Origin: Megalobrama amblycephala
Lineage: Eukaryota; Chordata; Actinopteri; Cypriniformes; Xenocyprididae
Assembly: GCF_018812025.1 (NCBI RefSeq)
Contig: NC_063045.1
Location: 51,233,079 to 51,297,078 of the forward strand
Reading direction: 5' to 3'
DNA: 64,000 bases
How positions within the stretch are numbered: position 1 is the first letter of the stretch; the number at the start of each line of letters is the position of its first letter. This document shows, one piece after another, positions 24,944 through 36,544 of the stretch. The notes beneath the pieces are model-generated. The model was given only the letters and a program-made list of their open reading frames with translations, had not been told where the DNA came from and ran no database searches. The position numbers and the translations under genes were made by a program.

Positions 24944-26582
24944 ACCCCCACAGCTTTATCAAAAATTAAGGCTCAAGTAGCTTTTCATCAACACCAGACC
25001 AGAAATGTGCTCCTGTTAACTCACATTATAGTAGACTACAGTTATTAATCATATTCAAGCTAAAGACAATCAATATTGTGGGTGGAAAAACAAGACTCAC
25101 AAAGGAGCTTCCAGTCAGACTCAAGAAAATTGAGGAATCTGTAATATAACTGAATTAAGTTTGACATTTATTTGAATGGCTGAAAGGATGGAAATAGGGG
25201 GGGAAAAACAATCCATGCTTGTGGAGAAGTGCAAATTACGTCTAGGTGTTATTCTGACTTGCACGTCATATATTGTTTTGTTTTGTTGAAAAGTAACTGT
25301 TAAACTGAATGTGCAAATTTAAAAAAAAAAAACATAAATAAATAATAATAATTTTAATCTTTTGACAGCCTTAAATTCGTAATTTCTGCTTTAGTTTAAC
25401 CAAGCAAAATAATAATAAAAATAAAAAAAACTGTTTGGGAATCATTGTCATAATAGTTCCTGATATCTCACAGTTTCATCATTATATATTTGAAACTGAC
25501 ATAATATTAAAAAGAACTGCCTTGTGACTCTGACAGCATTTATGAATAAATTTGAATTGTCATACAATAGCTACACTGTGCTACCTGACACGGCCTTGCA
25601 GTCTCACCTACTTACTTTCCCTGTTTTCCTAGTATGGATCTCATCTAGAATGTCTGCACACTGTTACCAAGGAGACTGCACACCCACATCCTATTGTATT
25701 TTTGGGAGCAATTAGCGTACCAAAGACTTGTTATTCAGGTTTTTTTTCTTTTCTTTTTTTTTCTGTCTTGTCTTTTTTATTTTCTACATGATTTGATGTA
25801 TTTACTGTGAGGGCGAAAGGTCTCAAATAAAGAAAACTCAATGAGACACAATGCTTTTATCTACAAATTAAATAATCCATGCAAGTTTTTTCCACAATTT
25901 CTACTATTTATACTAAAACATGATGTTCTGTCTTAGCAAAGGCACTATAATTTGAGCAACTGCTCTGTCTGGTGGCTATTTTTAGTACTACAAGTGAAGA
26001 TTACCCTGTTAGGCTATTTAAAAAATGACCTAATATGAACATAATGTGTTGTTTTAGTGTTCAAAGCACTACAGGTTGAGGTGGACGAGTTTTAGCTATC
26101 TTTATTCTTTTATCAGCATTAAGTCACGAACACACACACTCAGATATATACACACAAAACTCTACAGGCACTAGAAGTATATTGCCAAGCCTTATCTAAC
26201 ACGAGTGTGACACGTTTGACCTGCTTGACTGCATTTGGCTGGTCTGGGATTACTGCTTGGAGCAAAACTCAAATTTATATTTATGAATGTGTGTAGATAG
26301 TCAGTCAACAGTTTAAGGCCATAATAATGGGATCCTTTAAATGCATTCACTTCTTGATATACTGAATTTTCAATGACATTATCCAAAACCATTTCCCACT
26401 TTGGAAAAAAAATAAAAATAAAGCTTTTTGCCTCATTTAAAATGCCACTTCGGGGAAATATTATTATCAAAGGACATCAAAGCATGACATGCAGGTGCTT
26501 CTCTGCAGTTGCTGTGGTCGACTGGCCAGTACTTTATAAGCGTAACTGCTTCAAGGGCTTACTGGCATTGCCGATTCAGTCC
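24944..26582. other. Intergenic DNA
   Basis: A-runs at 25321-25332 and T-rich at 25740-25780; no gene or repeat family recognised. Confidence 0.5.
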
Positions 26583-26586
26583 TTAA

Positions 26587-26860
26587 AGGGATAGTTCACC
26601 CAAAAAAATGAACATTTTGTCATCATTTATTCACCCTCAAACCTGTAAGAGTTTCTTTCTTCTGTTGAACACAAAACAAGATATTAGATATATTAGATAC
26701 AAGATATTATAAAGAATGTTGGTAACCAGACAGTTGACAGTAGCCATTGACTTCCATAGTAGGAAAAATAAAATACTATGGAAGTCAATACCGTCAACTG
26801 TCTGGTTCATAAAATGAACATTTCTTTTTTAAAATACATTTCATACAATAACAGTTGAAA
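26587..26860 (+). mobile_element. AGTTCACC-type MITE, partial, with hairpin
   Basis: After TTAA (26583-26586): AGGGATAGTTCACCCAAAAA. Inside is a hairpin with arms CATTGACTTCCATAGTA and TACTATGGAAGTCAATA (26745-26790). The right terminus is missing. Confidence 0.75.
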
Positions 26861-27074
26861 GTAACCATGGGCTATCAATTAAAAAAAGAATTATTACTTG
26901 AGCACTATATTTCAAGTCTTTGTCTTCTGAAGTCATACAGAGGCTTGTGTGAGAAACAGAACAAAATGTTCAGTTGTTATTCAATGAAAATCTCCCCTGC
27001 TGCAGCTCAAAAATTAGAAACTATATACGATATATTTTTTAGAAAGAAAAAATTAAATTCAGCAATGACACATT

Positions 27075-27452
27075 AAATTGAACAAAATAAATTTATGTTA
27101 CAAAAGATTTCTATTTCAGATAATTGATGACCTTTTGAACTTTCTGTTGAAATGAAAAAATGCATCAGTTATTGTTTTCAACATTGATAATAATAATAAA
27201 TGTTTCTGAGCACTAAATCAGCATAGAGATCATGTGACACTGAAGACTGGAGTAATGATTCTGAAAATACAGCGTTTCATCACAGGAATAAATTACATTT
27301 TAAAATATATTAAAATAGAAAACAATTATTTTAAATTGTAAACAGTTTTCACAATATTACTGTTTTTACTGTATTTTTGACCATGTAAATTCAGCCTTGG
27401 TGAGCAGAAGAGACTTTTTTCAAAAACATTTAAAAATACATTTGAATGGTTT
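27075..27452 (-). repeat. Fish dispersed repeat (copy 2, longer)
   Basis: Contains AAAGATTTCTATTTCAGATA, ACATTGATAATAATAATAAA, the shared core at 27290-27340 and ends GTGAGCAGAAGAGACTTTTT. Compare 17486-17742 and the pieces around 57130 and 58600. Confidence 0.8.
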
Positions 27453-28792
27453 TGTATTTGAACAAAAGAAAAAAAAAAAACATTTCTGTGTTTATACATT
27501 TTTTTTTTGTTTTGACTGTATTTTCACCCTGAAAACATTATGACCAAAATATATCATTTCTGTGTAATCTCAGAACCTTACATTGAGCAGTGCTTTTGGT
27601 GATGGCAGCTGTTCACCACTTGTTGTTTTTTCCCCAGCTGTACAGCACAAGGTTTTGCAGACGTGTTTTGTAAATCACAAGTGTATGCCTCTGAGCCCAG
27701 AGCAGCTGCTTTCTTCCAGGTGTCTGCGGGATACGACCACATAAATATTCAGCTTATATATATTTACATTCACGCACATTAGCACACACACTTGCAGAAT
27801 CTCTTTGAGGACTATTGTGACTGCTGAGAGTCGGGCACGTGGCCAATCTCTCAACATGCACACTGTCTCACAGCAACATCCTGTAGCTCTTGCAAAGTTG
27901 TCAGTTTAATTTCTGTTCTGCATTTGCAGAAAAATAATGATGGAGGGCAAACAAGGAGAAATTAGAAACATTACAGCATAAAAAAATATGTGATTCAATT
28001 AATTTAAAACTGGTTTGAAAAATTATGAGAGGATATGTAAGTGTTCTGCTTATTGTATAGAGTTGTCAAAAATGATCATTTTACACCTTTGTTATTCAAT
28101 AAAAATGTATTGTATTTTCATTAAACTTCTGTAAACTTAAAATACAAATGCACAGTTTATTCCTGGGAAAATAAGAGTAATACTAAGTGATGTTGTCAAG
28201 GGCATATATTCAGATCATTGGCCGGACATTTATATACACTTCATCTAAAACCTGGTAGAGAATAATATCAGTGATATCCTTGGGTCAATGACAAAACAAT
28301 GTTCTATACAATAATGTTCTATATGTTCACATAATTTATGTTAATTAAATGGTTAAAAAAAAACAATTTTTACAGCATGTATTAATCTTGGTTAATGATT
28401 ATTAAAATTATGGTAGTTACAATACATCAACAAATGCTAACATTTAATGTTAAAAATGTAGAAATGAAGGTAGAAATTAAAATCAACAAAGATTCGCAAA
28501 TGCTCTACATCAATACTGTAAAGTGTTACCATTGTTTTTATTAATTTACAAATAATATTATACTAAAATATAACATATGCTAAAATAATTTTAGTTTAGA
28601 AATTATTGATATATTAAAATGTAACTAAAATTTATTTTTGATGTTATGGTGCATATATTAAAAATATTTATTAAAAGCAATAAATAGAAGAATATTTTTA
28701 AAGTATTATTATATTGTTTAAAAAATATTCATTTCATGAATAGAAAACATGGCCATCATAGAAAACATTTACATAACAAATTACATAATACA

Positions 28793-28795
<3 letters not shown>
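27453..28795. other. Intergenic DNA
   Basis: Very AT-rich from 28320 to 28795; no gene recognised. Confidence 0.5.
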
Positions 28796-28841
<46 letters not shown>

Positions 28842-28842
28842 T
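28796..28842 (+). repeat. ATT microsatellite
   Basis: About 15 perfect ATT units. Confidence 0.95.
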
Positions 28843-29427
28843 ACATCACTGACTCAAAAACAGGACAGTATATTGATACCACATCATATTGTGTAGACCG
28901 TAAATTGTGTAGACTGAACAGGGTCTGCCGGGACCCTGATTATGCATTTTCAGCAGTTTTGAATGATTACCAGTTATGACTTTGGACCCAACCTTGCTCC
29001 TTCCTCTAGCTCTCACATGAGTCATGTGAACAGGTGTTCCTCTTCCCTGCTTATTATCAGCCTCCACACAGATGTGAGGCCGCTGGGAATAAGCAGGGAA
29101 TATCTTCACCTCGTACACAGCTCTAAGCAGCCTGTCATTCACCTTCCCTTCTGCTTTGTTGAATGACTGCAAGGTCAGCTTCTCCCACCATACAGGTTGA
29201 CATTACACCGCTCAGATAACACACATTCTCTGTGCTGTCACGGCTCAGAGGCTGGAATACATCGTTAATGTGCTCAAACTAAAAAAAAAAGGGGGGGAGG
29301 GGGGGGATCTGTTTGAATTAAAATGGCATTTGCTTTCACTTCACTTTGAAAAGACACTTTTAAGCTTTGACGAGGGCATCTGAACTGAGATGCTTGAATA
29401 GATACTTGCTATGGGCATATTTTTAGG

Positions 29428-29430
<3 letters not shown>

Positions 29431-29498
<68 letters not shown>

Positions 29499-29508
29499 CG
29501 TGTGTGTT
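29431..29508 (+). repeat. GT microsatellite
   Basis: About 32 perfect GT units followed by an interrupted tail. Confidence 0.95.
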
Positions 29509-29526
29509 TTATCTGTGCAGCCTTAA

Positions 29527-29760
29527 AGGGTTACTTTACCTAAAAATGAAAATTCTACCATTCCCCACCCTCATGTCATTCCAAAAGACTTTCGTTCATC
29601 TTCGGAACACAAATGATATTCTGTCCCTCCATTTACTCAAGACTCTCATGCTTCAAAACATTTAAAAAGATTAGAAAAACAAAGCAGTTTAATGTAAGTC
29701 TTCTGAAGAGACATGGTTGCTTTATATGATGAACAGATATAGGCTTTTATTCACATTTAT
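29527..29760 (+). mobile_element. Left half of an AGTTCACC-type MITE
   Basis: After TTAA (29523-29526): AGGGTTACTTTACCTAAAAA, then CTTCGGAACACAAATGA and CAGTTTAATGTAAGTCTTCT. The matching right half type is at 34905-35180. Confidence 0.65.
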
Positions 29761-29887
29761 TACATGGCTCTGTAAACTACTTGATTCTGATTGGTCAATT
29801 GCGCCATCCAGTGGTATGTTATTCCTAGATAACAACCGCTAAAATTAGATAATACAGGCTCATCTGGGTAACTGAAGTCTGTGGCAT

Positions 29888-30545
29888 TATAGAGTACCTC
29901 AGGGATGATGTGTTTTTGTATGCAAAACCCGGAAGCGAGTTAGCATTTTAGGACTTCCGGTTCCATCGCTGAAATAAGGTCTAACAAAGCCTCTAAATAT
30001 TCTCACTTTTTGATCTATGACATAAAACACACCAGTTATAACCCACTTGTGATTTTTTAAACCTTTATTGTGTCTTAAAAACGGCGGTTGCTAACAAGTT
30101 GCTAAAAGGGACTACTTCCTTTGGTGGGGACTTTAGAATTCATCATGACAAACAAGACATTTGGACAGCTTTTCTCATGAAAAAGCAGATAAGCATTCAT
30201 ACACAGCGCAGATCATAATCAGCGAGCATGTTTTTAATTAAAGTTGTTTTTTAAATAAAGTTTGAGGAAGCTGTGGTGGTGACATTGATCCGTGACCATG
30301 GTGTGCTGTAGTCCGTTTATAGCCTACTGTTAGCTTTTTATATCTTATGACTTTATTTAGGCTTCAAAATGTATAAAAGTTGTGTTAACTTGTAAAGTTT
30401 ATCTTGATAGACAAAACGTGTAAGTGTTTTTGCGATTTTCCAAAAGTCTATGGGAAAAATGCATAGGCTTTCGATCGAGGGAACCCGTACAACGCTAACT
30501 TCCGTGTTGGCCTACAAAAACACGTCATCCCTGAGGCACGCTATA
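29888..30545. mobile_element. MITE with TATAG...CCTCAGGGATGA ends
   Basis: Left CCTCAGGGATGATGTGTTTT and right AAAACACGTCATCCCTGAGG are inverted; the outermost bases TATAG/CTATA also pair. 658 bp, no transposase. Confidence 0.8.
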
Positions 30546-30559
30546 GAGGGTATGCACGT

Positions 30560-30960
30560 GACGTCACCATCGGCCGTTATGACTGCGGTTACGCCCACTG
30601 AGTGGCAAAAAGACAGAGTAGCAGCATTGGTTTTCAACGTGAATGCTGCGATAAACATACAAAACGAGAAATAGCTTTGCGATTGACTGTACAAATAGCT
30701 TTGACACAAAATCTGAGGTATATTTTTTACAGACTGCCGAAAGCTACAAAAAAGAGAAACAAATGGATCGTGCAATTCACAGAAACAAATGGAAACATGG
30801 ATTTGCAGTTATCATTTTGTGTCAAAATGTTGAATTTTGTGGTAAAATCATACCATATTGTATTGTTATTTATTGTGTTGACAACAGATCAATTAAATAT
30901 TTACCTTCTTATTTTCTGCATAATTGGGTGTTTTTATATAAACACTGACAAAAACTATAT
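30560..30960 (+). pseudogene. THAP-domain-like exon relic
   Basis: After an acceptor-like ATTTTTTACAG the frame reads RLPKATKKRNKWIVQF; upstream bases in frame give IFY, so the motif is FYRLPKxxKKRNKWI, the centre of THAP zinc fingers. A later C (LSFC) could be the third ligand; the final His is not seen and upstream cysteines are frame-displaced. THAP domains occur in P, Kolobok and ISL2EU-type transposases and host genes. Decayed. Confidence 0.4.
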
Positions 30961-31249
30961 AAGTTTTAGTGCTGGAGGACATGCCGATATACACACTGCG
31001 TTCCAAATTAATATGCAAGAGACAAATCAGTAAGATTTCTGTACAATAAACATTCAGATTTTAGTTTTTCTAAGAAAATGTTTGTTCGTTTATTTATCCA
31101 TGTCTTTTTAGATAACTGGTATCAATCTCAGACAAAATAATTTGCCAGATCTATGGAAACCCTACTTAGAGGTTGTTCCACATTATTAAGCAAGTCACAG
31201 TTCTCATGCAATATGGGGAGGAAGAAAGATCTTTCTGAAGATCAGCTGT

Positions 31250-31690
31250 AGAAGGGCAGCTATAAAAAAAGCCAGTGTTGAGCAGCAAACAGGTATTTGA
31301 AGCTGCTGGTGCCTCTCGAGTCTCAAGAAGCTCTCCATGCAGGCTGGCAGTTGTGCGTAAAGATGCATTTCAGCCACTCCAAACCAAAGCTCACAAAGAG
31401 AAACATTTACAGTGGGTTTAGAAATCCATGAAGACTCATTTTTAAATAATTTTATTCACTGGCTAATGCTGTACTACAATGGATGGTCTAAATGGATGGA
31501 TTTCTGGATGGTTGGTGAATGGCCACCACGTTCCAACAAGACTGTGACGTCAGCAAGGAGCTGGTGGGTGATGATTTGGGCTGGAATACTGGGAAGTGAG
31601 ATGGAGGGTATTAAAATGACTTTTGCAAGATATGTGGAGCTCATAACTGGCCATTTTCAGCTATGGTATAAAAAGGAGGATAGTGCGTAG
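31250..31690 (+). pseudogene. Mariner-type transposase fragment, plus strand
   Basis: ASRVSRSSPCRLAVVRKDAF then QPLQTKAHKEKHLQWV with a stop, and later SWWVMIWAGILGSEM in 31412-31690. The first is a paired-type DNA-binding/linker part; the second resembles the VMVWGxI strand before the second catalytic Asp. Heavily broken. Confidence 0.55.
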
Positions 31691-31826
31691 TACAACGCAC
31701 TATTTTTACAATGCACTATGCACTATCCCATGCTGCAAAAAAAACACCACAGCAATAAAACTGTTTGAAAATGTATTTCTACACCCACTGTAAATGTTTC
31801 TCTTTGTTAGGTTTGGTTAGTGGTGT

Positions 31827-31950
31827 CTAAAATGCATCTTTACGCACAACTGCCAGCCTGCATGGAGAGGCTCTCAAGACTCCAGAGACACCAGCAGCTT
31901 CAAATACCTGTTTGCTGCTCAACACTGGCTTTTTTATAGCTGCCCTTTTA
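31827..31950 (-). pseudogene. Mariner-type transposase fragment, minus strand
   Basis: SSKQVFEAAGVSGVLRASPC and RLAVVRKDAF: inverted duplicate of the plus-strand fragment at 31275-31375 with several differences. Confidence 0.6.
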
Positions 31951-32370
31951 ATACTATTAATTTTTTTGATAGGAACTTTAATTAATAAGCCTTTATCTGA
32001 CTGAGTTCTGCTGTGCTCTATATCAATCTTATGATAATTTGATAATCTCCACTCAGTTTCACACAATATTAGTTGTTTTCATACCTTTTGCACAACATTG
32101 CACCATTTTATGCTTTTCATCTTCAGAAAGATCTTTCTTCCTCCCCATATTGCATGAGAACTGTGACTTGCTTAATAATGTGGAACAACCTCTAAGTAGG
32201 GTTTCCATAGATCTGGCAAATTATTTTGTCTGAGATTGATACCAGTTATCTAAAAAGACATGGATAAATAAACAAACAAACATTTTCTTAGAAAAACTAA
32301 AATCTGAATGTTTATTGTACTGAAATCTTACTGATATGTCAATTGCATAATAATTTGTAACACAGTGTAT

Positions 32371-33274
32371 AACACTGATATATAGTATATAAGTGATCAC
32401 TCCGATTTAGACCTACCAATAGCCTATATAAAGCGTTCACAGGCAGATTTGCTATGTATTTCCCATAGACTGTAAAAAATAAATAAATAAATAAATAAAT
32501 TTAAAAAAAAAAAAGGTATTTCCCTGGCATCGAAATCAGGCACATATAAACACGATTCCTGGCTGCATGTCAGTATCCATGGATTAGGTTTCTTTGACAT
32601 GTTATAAGGAACACTTTCGAGCCCAACCGTTAGTATAATCGCTTGTTTTACTCGCGTTTTCGCAGTTTCTTCTATTAAATCTAGTCATGCAGCAGGTTCT
32701 TTTGCCAGTCTGGCTGAGTGAGCATAGGCCTAAGTGTTCCGGCGGGAAAGTTTCGTCAATGCATACCCTTGCTAGGTCTACACACTTGCTAGTAACGTTT
32801 TTTCCTCGTGGAAGTGTTGCATTTGGTGAGCTAATAAAATATTAAAATGCAGTCAAATCAATATTTTGCGTACAGTTATTTAATTATGTCATCCGGCATC
32901 GCAGACCCGCTCTCTCGTTATATACAAACGCAGCTGCTGCCATTTTGCGACTTTTGTTTTGTTTACTCTAATGGATTATAAGATAACAAACAGGTATGAT
33001 TTTAAATCAGTTTTATCCCAGATCAATATCTCTTATTAGCCTACCATAATTATTTATGTGGCGAAATGCTGTGTAATGCAGGTTCGGGGATTATATTTAG
33101 CACCGAGAACAGGTTTCTTTTCTTTTGCAAAATATTATCTCCATGTCAACTACACAGCCTGCTTTTGCTTATGCCACCTGGGCATTAGACAATGTATGCT
33201 TATTTAAATAATGTATACAGTTGTAATAATACATAATGTTAGCTCCTGTCAAAAAACAACCAGACCGTTATTTC
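32371..33274. other. Intergenic DNA
   Basis: AAAT tandem at 32480-32502; no gene recognised. Confidence 0.5.
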
Positions 33275-33560
33275 CGGCGTGTAGATTGAGTCTGTCCCAA
33301 AAATACCTCTCAATGCGCCCTCGTGGACTCGCGCCAAGGGCCCTACAGGTCTGGACTACATGACGACACCAAAGTGTGGACTCTGAGGAAGTCCACAAGT
33401 CCGGACTGTGCCATTTGGGACAGGGCGTAAATAAGAGCCAATCGCCGATTGGTAAAGTCATCGAGTCACTGCAGCGGCCGTTAGAAGCTGCGGTTTCTAT
33501 AGAAACAGCGTTTCAAAGATGGCCGCCGAGTGAAATGACTTGTCTTAAAGGGACTTTGGT
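33275..33560. repeat. Inverted-repeat element with TGTCCCAAA/TTTGGGACA ends
   Basis: CTGTCCCAAAAATACC near 33291 pairs with CATTTGGGACAG near 33411. GC-rich compared with its surroundings; limits uncertain. Confidence 0.45.
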
Positions 33561-33654
33561 ATGATGTTCCTTAAACGTTCCTTAAAACCCGAAAGAAAGA
33601 GAAATAAGAACACAAACTACAATTTTCTTCAGCCAAAGCCTTTGATGAACCGAA

Positions 33655-33870
33655 GATAAAAGACATTAAATCTCTCAAGATCTGATTTTACTCCAGCTTC
33701 ACTTATTACTAACCAGACTTTATTTCTGTCAGACATCTACAGAAGTTCTTGATAATTAACAGAGGTTTAGATGTTGATGTCTTAAAATGTTTCGTTTGAG
33801 GTCATCACGGAGATAGGTGGTTGCTTTAGTTGGGCTCTTGACCCTTGACTTTTGTTGAGTTGCTTCTTTT
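33655..33870 (+). repeat. Single arm of the foldback family
   Basis: Carries the arm motifs TTACTAACCAGACTTTATTT and GCTTTAGTTGGGCTCTTGAC shared with 45600-45730. Its downstream continuation (CAGCAATTGCAGGAG, GAAAGCATTTC) resembles the two sequences that flank the DIRS element, so it approximates the empty site. Confidence 0.55.
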
Positions 33871-34769
33871 TCAGCAATTGCAGGAGTTTTTAGAAAGCAT
33901 TTCTGCATTGATAAAGCTGATCTACATGCCTGTTTTAATCACAGATGAATGACTGCGTCAAAGTGGTTTTAAAAATCTGCTTTTTTTCTGTGTTTATTAA
34001 CCAATGTAAAAACAGTCTGTAATCCTGTTGTTGCTTTTCAGATGCTGAATGTTGATTCCTTTGAGTGTACAATTGTCACCGTCACTGTTACATTTTTGTT
34101 TAAAACACAATTCGTGCCACATATACATTCACAGACAGCAACATTCGGCATATGAAACACAGCAATGGTAACATGCTTTATGCCAGCATGCAAAACACAA
34201 TCATGGCTCCCAGCATGCATTGTGGCATGAGTAAATTATGCAGCTGAATTTTTTTTATTGTCACCATTGAGGTTTGTATAATGAGTGCTGATGTCTAAGT
34301 GTGTTGTATTTAACTTTTAAATAGCTATGGACAGTCTTATAAAATCACTTTAGTGTTACAATTTTTTATTGCACAATTGAGTTTATTTATTTCTTCTCAA
34401 GTAATGTTTCAGTTCCAAAAATAAACAAAACTACAGAAAAGTAGTTGTTTAAACCACTTTAATGTAGTCAGTTTAATTCTCTCGCGTGATTGCGTTTACA
34501 AACACCAGGTCTAAATGCAAGATAACATGACAGCATTTATTGTGTTTCATCTGTGCGCTCTGAGGCGCAAGTGATTTATTATATACGAAAATTATTATAT
34601 ACAGTGCTTCTTCTGCAGCAACTTCCACTTTTCTTAGTGATATTTTGTGCCAGTTTATCAGGAAGTGACGATTTTGTTCTCTTCGACTCACTGGATAGAA
34701 ACAGTGCTTTATTCATAAATGTTTTATGTGATATTCCAAATTTGCACACAAGTTAAATTTGCAAATTTG

Positions 34770-34915
34770 GATGAAAACATACATAGAGCACTCAAATATG
34801 GTAAACTTAAGCTCATGCATGCTTGCTTGAAACACAAGAACCGATGAGTTTCGTTGTCGCATGTCATGCCAGTACGTTTGAGCTTCTGTTTACCATATTT
34901 GAGTGCTCTATATGT
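34770..34915. repeat. Hairpin: ATAGAGCACTCAAATATGGT arms
   Basis: ATAGAGCACTCAAATATGGT (34783-34802) and its complement ACCATATTTGAGTGCTCTAT (34892-34911) flank an 89-bp loop. Confidence 0.8.
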
Positions 34916-35180
34916 TCACTGATCAATGTTTATATGTATATTAAAGCCTACTTTAAATCTGTCCATCATATAAAGCAACCGTGTCTCTTCAGAAGACTTG
35001 GATTAAACTACTCGATTCATATGGATTTATTTGACGATGTCTTCGTGAATACTTTGAGTGAGTAGACTTTCAATGGACGGACATTTGTGTTTCAAAGATA
35101 AACAAAAGCCTTATGAGTTTGGAACAACATGAGAGGGAGTAATTGATGACAACATTTTCATTTTTAGGTGAACTATCCCT
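34905..35180 (-). mobile_element. Right half of an AGTTCACC-type MITE
   Basis: Ends TTTTTAGGTGAACTATCCCT followed by TTAA (35181-35184). Shares CAGAAGACTT and TAAAGCAACC motifs, inverted, with 29690-29740. Confidence 0.7.
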
Positions 35181-35184
35181 TTAA

Positions 35185-36440
35185 AGCAGCAGTTCCTTAA
35201 AAACAAGGTCTGAGATATCGATCTTGTCATCAGCTCATACGGAAACCCATAATATACATCATGCTACGGTCTAGGTACTTTTCACCTTCTATTTCAGCAG
35301 TGGCGAGCAGCTTTTAACAACAGTAATCAAGGTTTCCCAGGCAGCAGCAGAGCATGACAAAGGTCCTTGCTTATTGTTTTTTCTCTCTGCCTCCTTTTCC
35401 CCACAGCTCTCCTCTCTCAACAAGATTAGAGATCCATTACTGAATCATGTTGGGCCTAAGCAAACGGAGTACGGCTTCCAGCTCATCCCACATGGCATGC
35501 ACAGCATCCATCATCACACCAGTTCACTTCCCTTGATACCAGCACAAAAAGCCCATATCAGTCTTAATTGGACATTAGCTAGAAATCACTGGCAATGCTC
35601 AACCTTTGGTTCAGTACGACAACAACAGATACAAAGGAAACAAACGAGCTGACGAGAGGAATAATTGGCTGTCGTTTTCCATCCTGCCGTCTGTTCTCAC
35701 CAAGCTCTCAGGAGAGGAGAAAAAAAAATAACAGGAACTAATGTCAGTAGACCATAAACGCAAGGAGTGAGAAAGATGGGAATTTGAAAGCCATAACGTG
35801 TCGGCCCTTAATTGGATAATGGGAATGAATCACTTTCAGATAAATGACTGCAAGTCTTAAGAAATTCTGTGTAATTCGAGGTGGGATGTCACTCCTCCTC
35901 TGTTTGAAAAAAAAGAGTATATGTGATATAGGCCTACCTTTATTCACTATTCCCTATTAATCCATTAATACAGTCCACTAATACAGAATTCAAAATCACC
36001 CCCTTTACCCTTATACTGTATATTGCACTATTTGACAGGACAGCCATTTGTAGGTGCCCAAGTGTTACGGCTGGCTCGTACACTGCAACATAAAAGGGGC
36101 AGACAACAAATTTTACAAACAATAAAGCAATTTATTCATAAGATAAGAAAACAATCATTAAACAATCAAAAGAAAACCAACATCTAGATAGGGAGAGAAA
36201 AGGGAGAGAGACCCGACTGGTCTTTAAACTGACGGCATATATCGGAGCGTTAAGTACTAATTGCAAGCGGCACCTCCCTTGTTGAAAATAAATGACAAAA
36301 AGCATCCCCTCTTTAAAGCCACCATCCCCCCTTACTATCTCCTTTAGATTAACAGTGTTATGTATTATGTAAATTTTATCATGTAAATGAAATTTTAAAA
36401 TTCTATGTATGATAATTAACAAACTATAAATAACAGTGAT
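35185..36440. other. Unique-looking DNA, candidate conserved element
   Basis: 35395-35660 is GC-balanced, repeat-free and includes CAGTCTTAATTGGACATTAG. No exon supported. 36060-36260 resembles degenerate retroelement DNA but is not assigned. Confidence 0.4.
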
Positions 36441-36544
36441 TGGAAAACTCAAGAACGCAAGAGTTGCATTTAATAGAGAAACAACTCTTTTCTTTTTGTC
36501 CAAACTATCCAATGTTACTGAAGCCACAAAATCTTTATATTATT

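Larger units (their letters stand above)
30991..32370. mobile_element. Mariner/Tc1-like element rearranged into a palindrome
   Basis: Ends ACACACTGCGTTCCAAATTA and TAATTTGTAACACAGTGTAT. The arms, 30991-31415 and 31790-32370, both carry the same transposase N-terminal region (EAAGxSxVxRxSPCRLAVVRKDAF), head-to-head, around a 375-bp loop. Confidence 0.82.
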
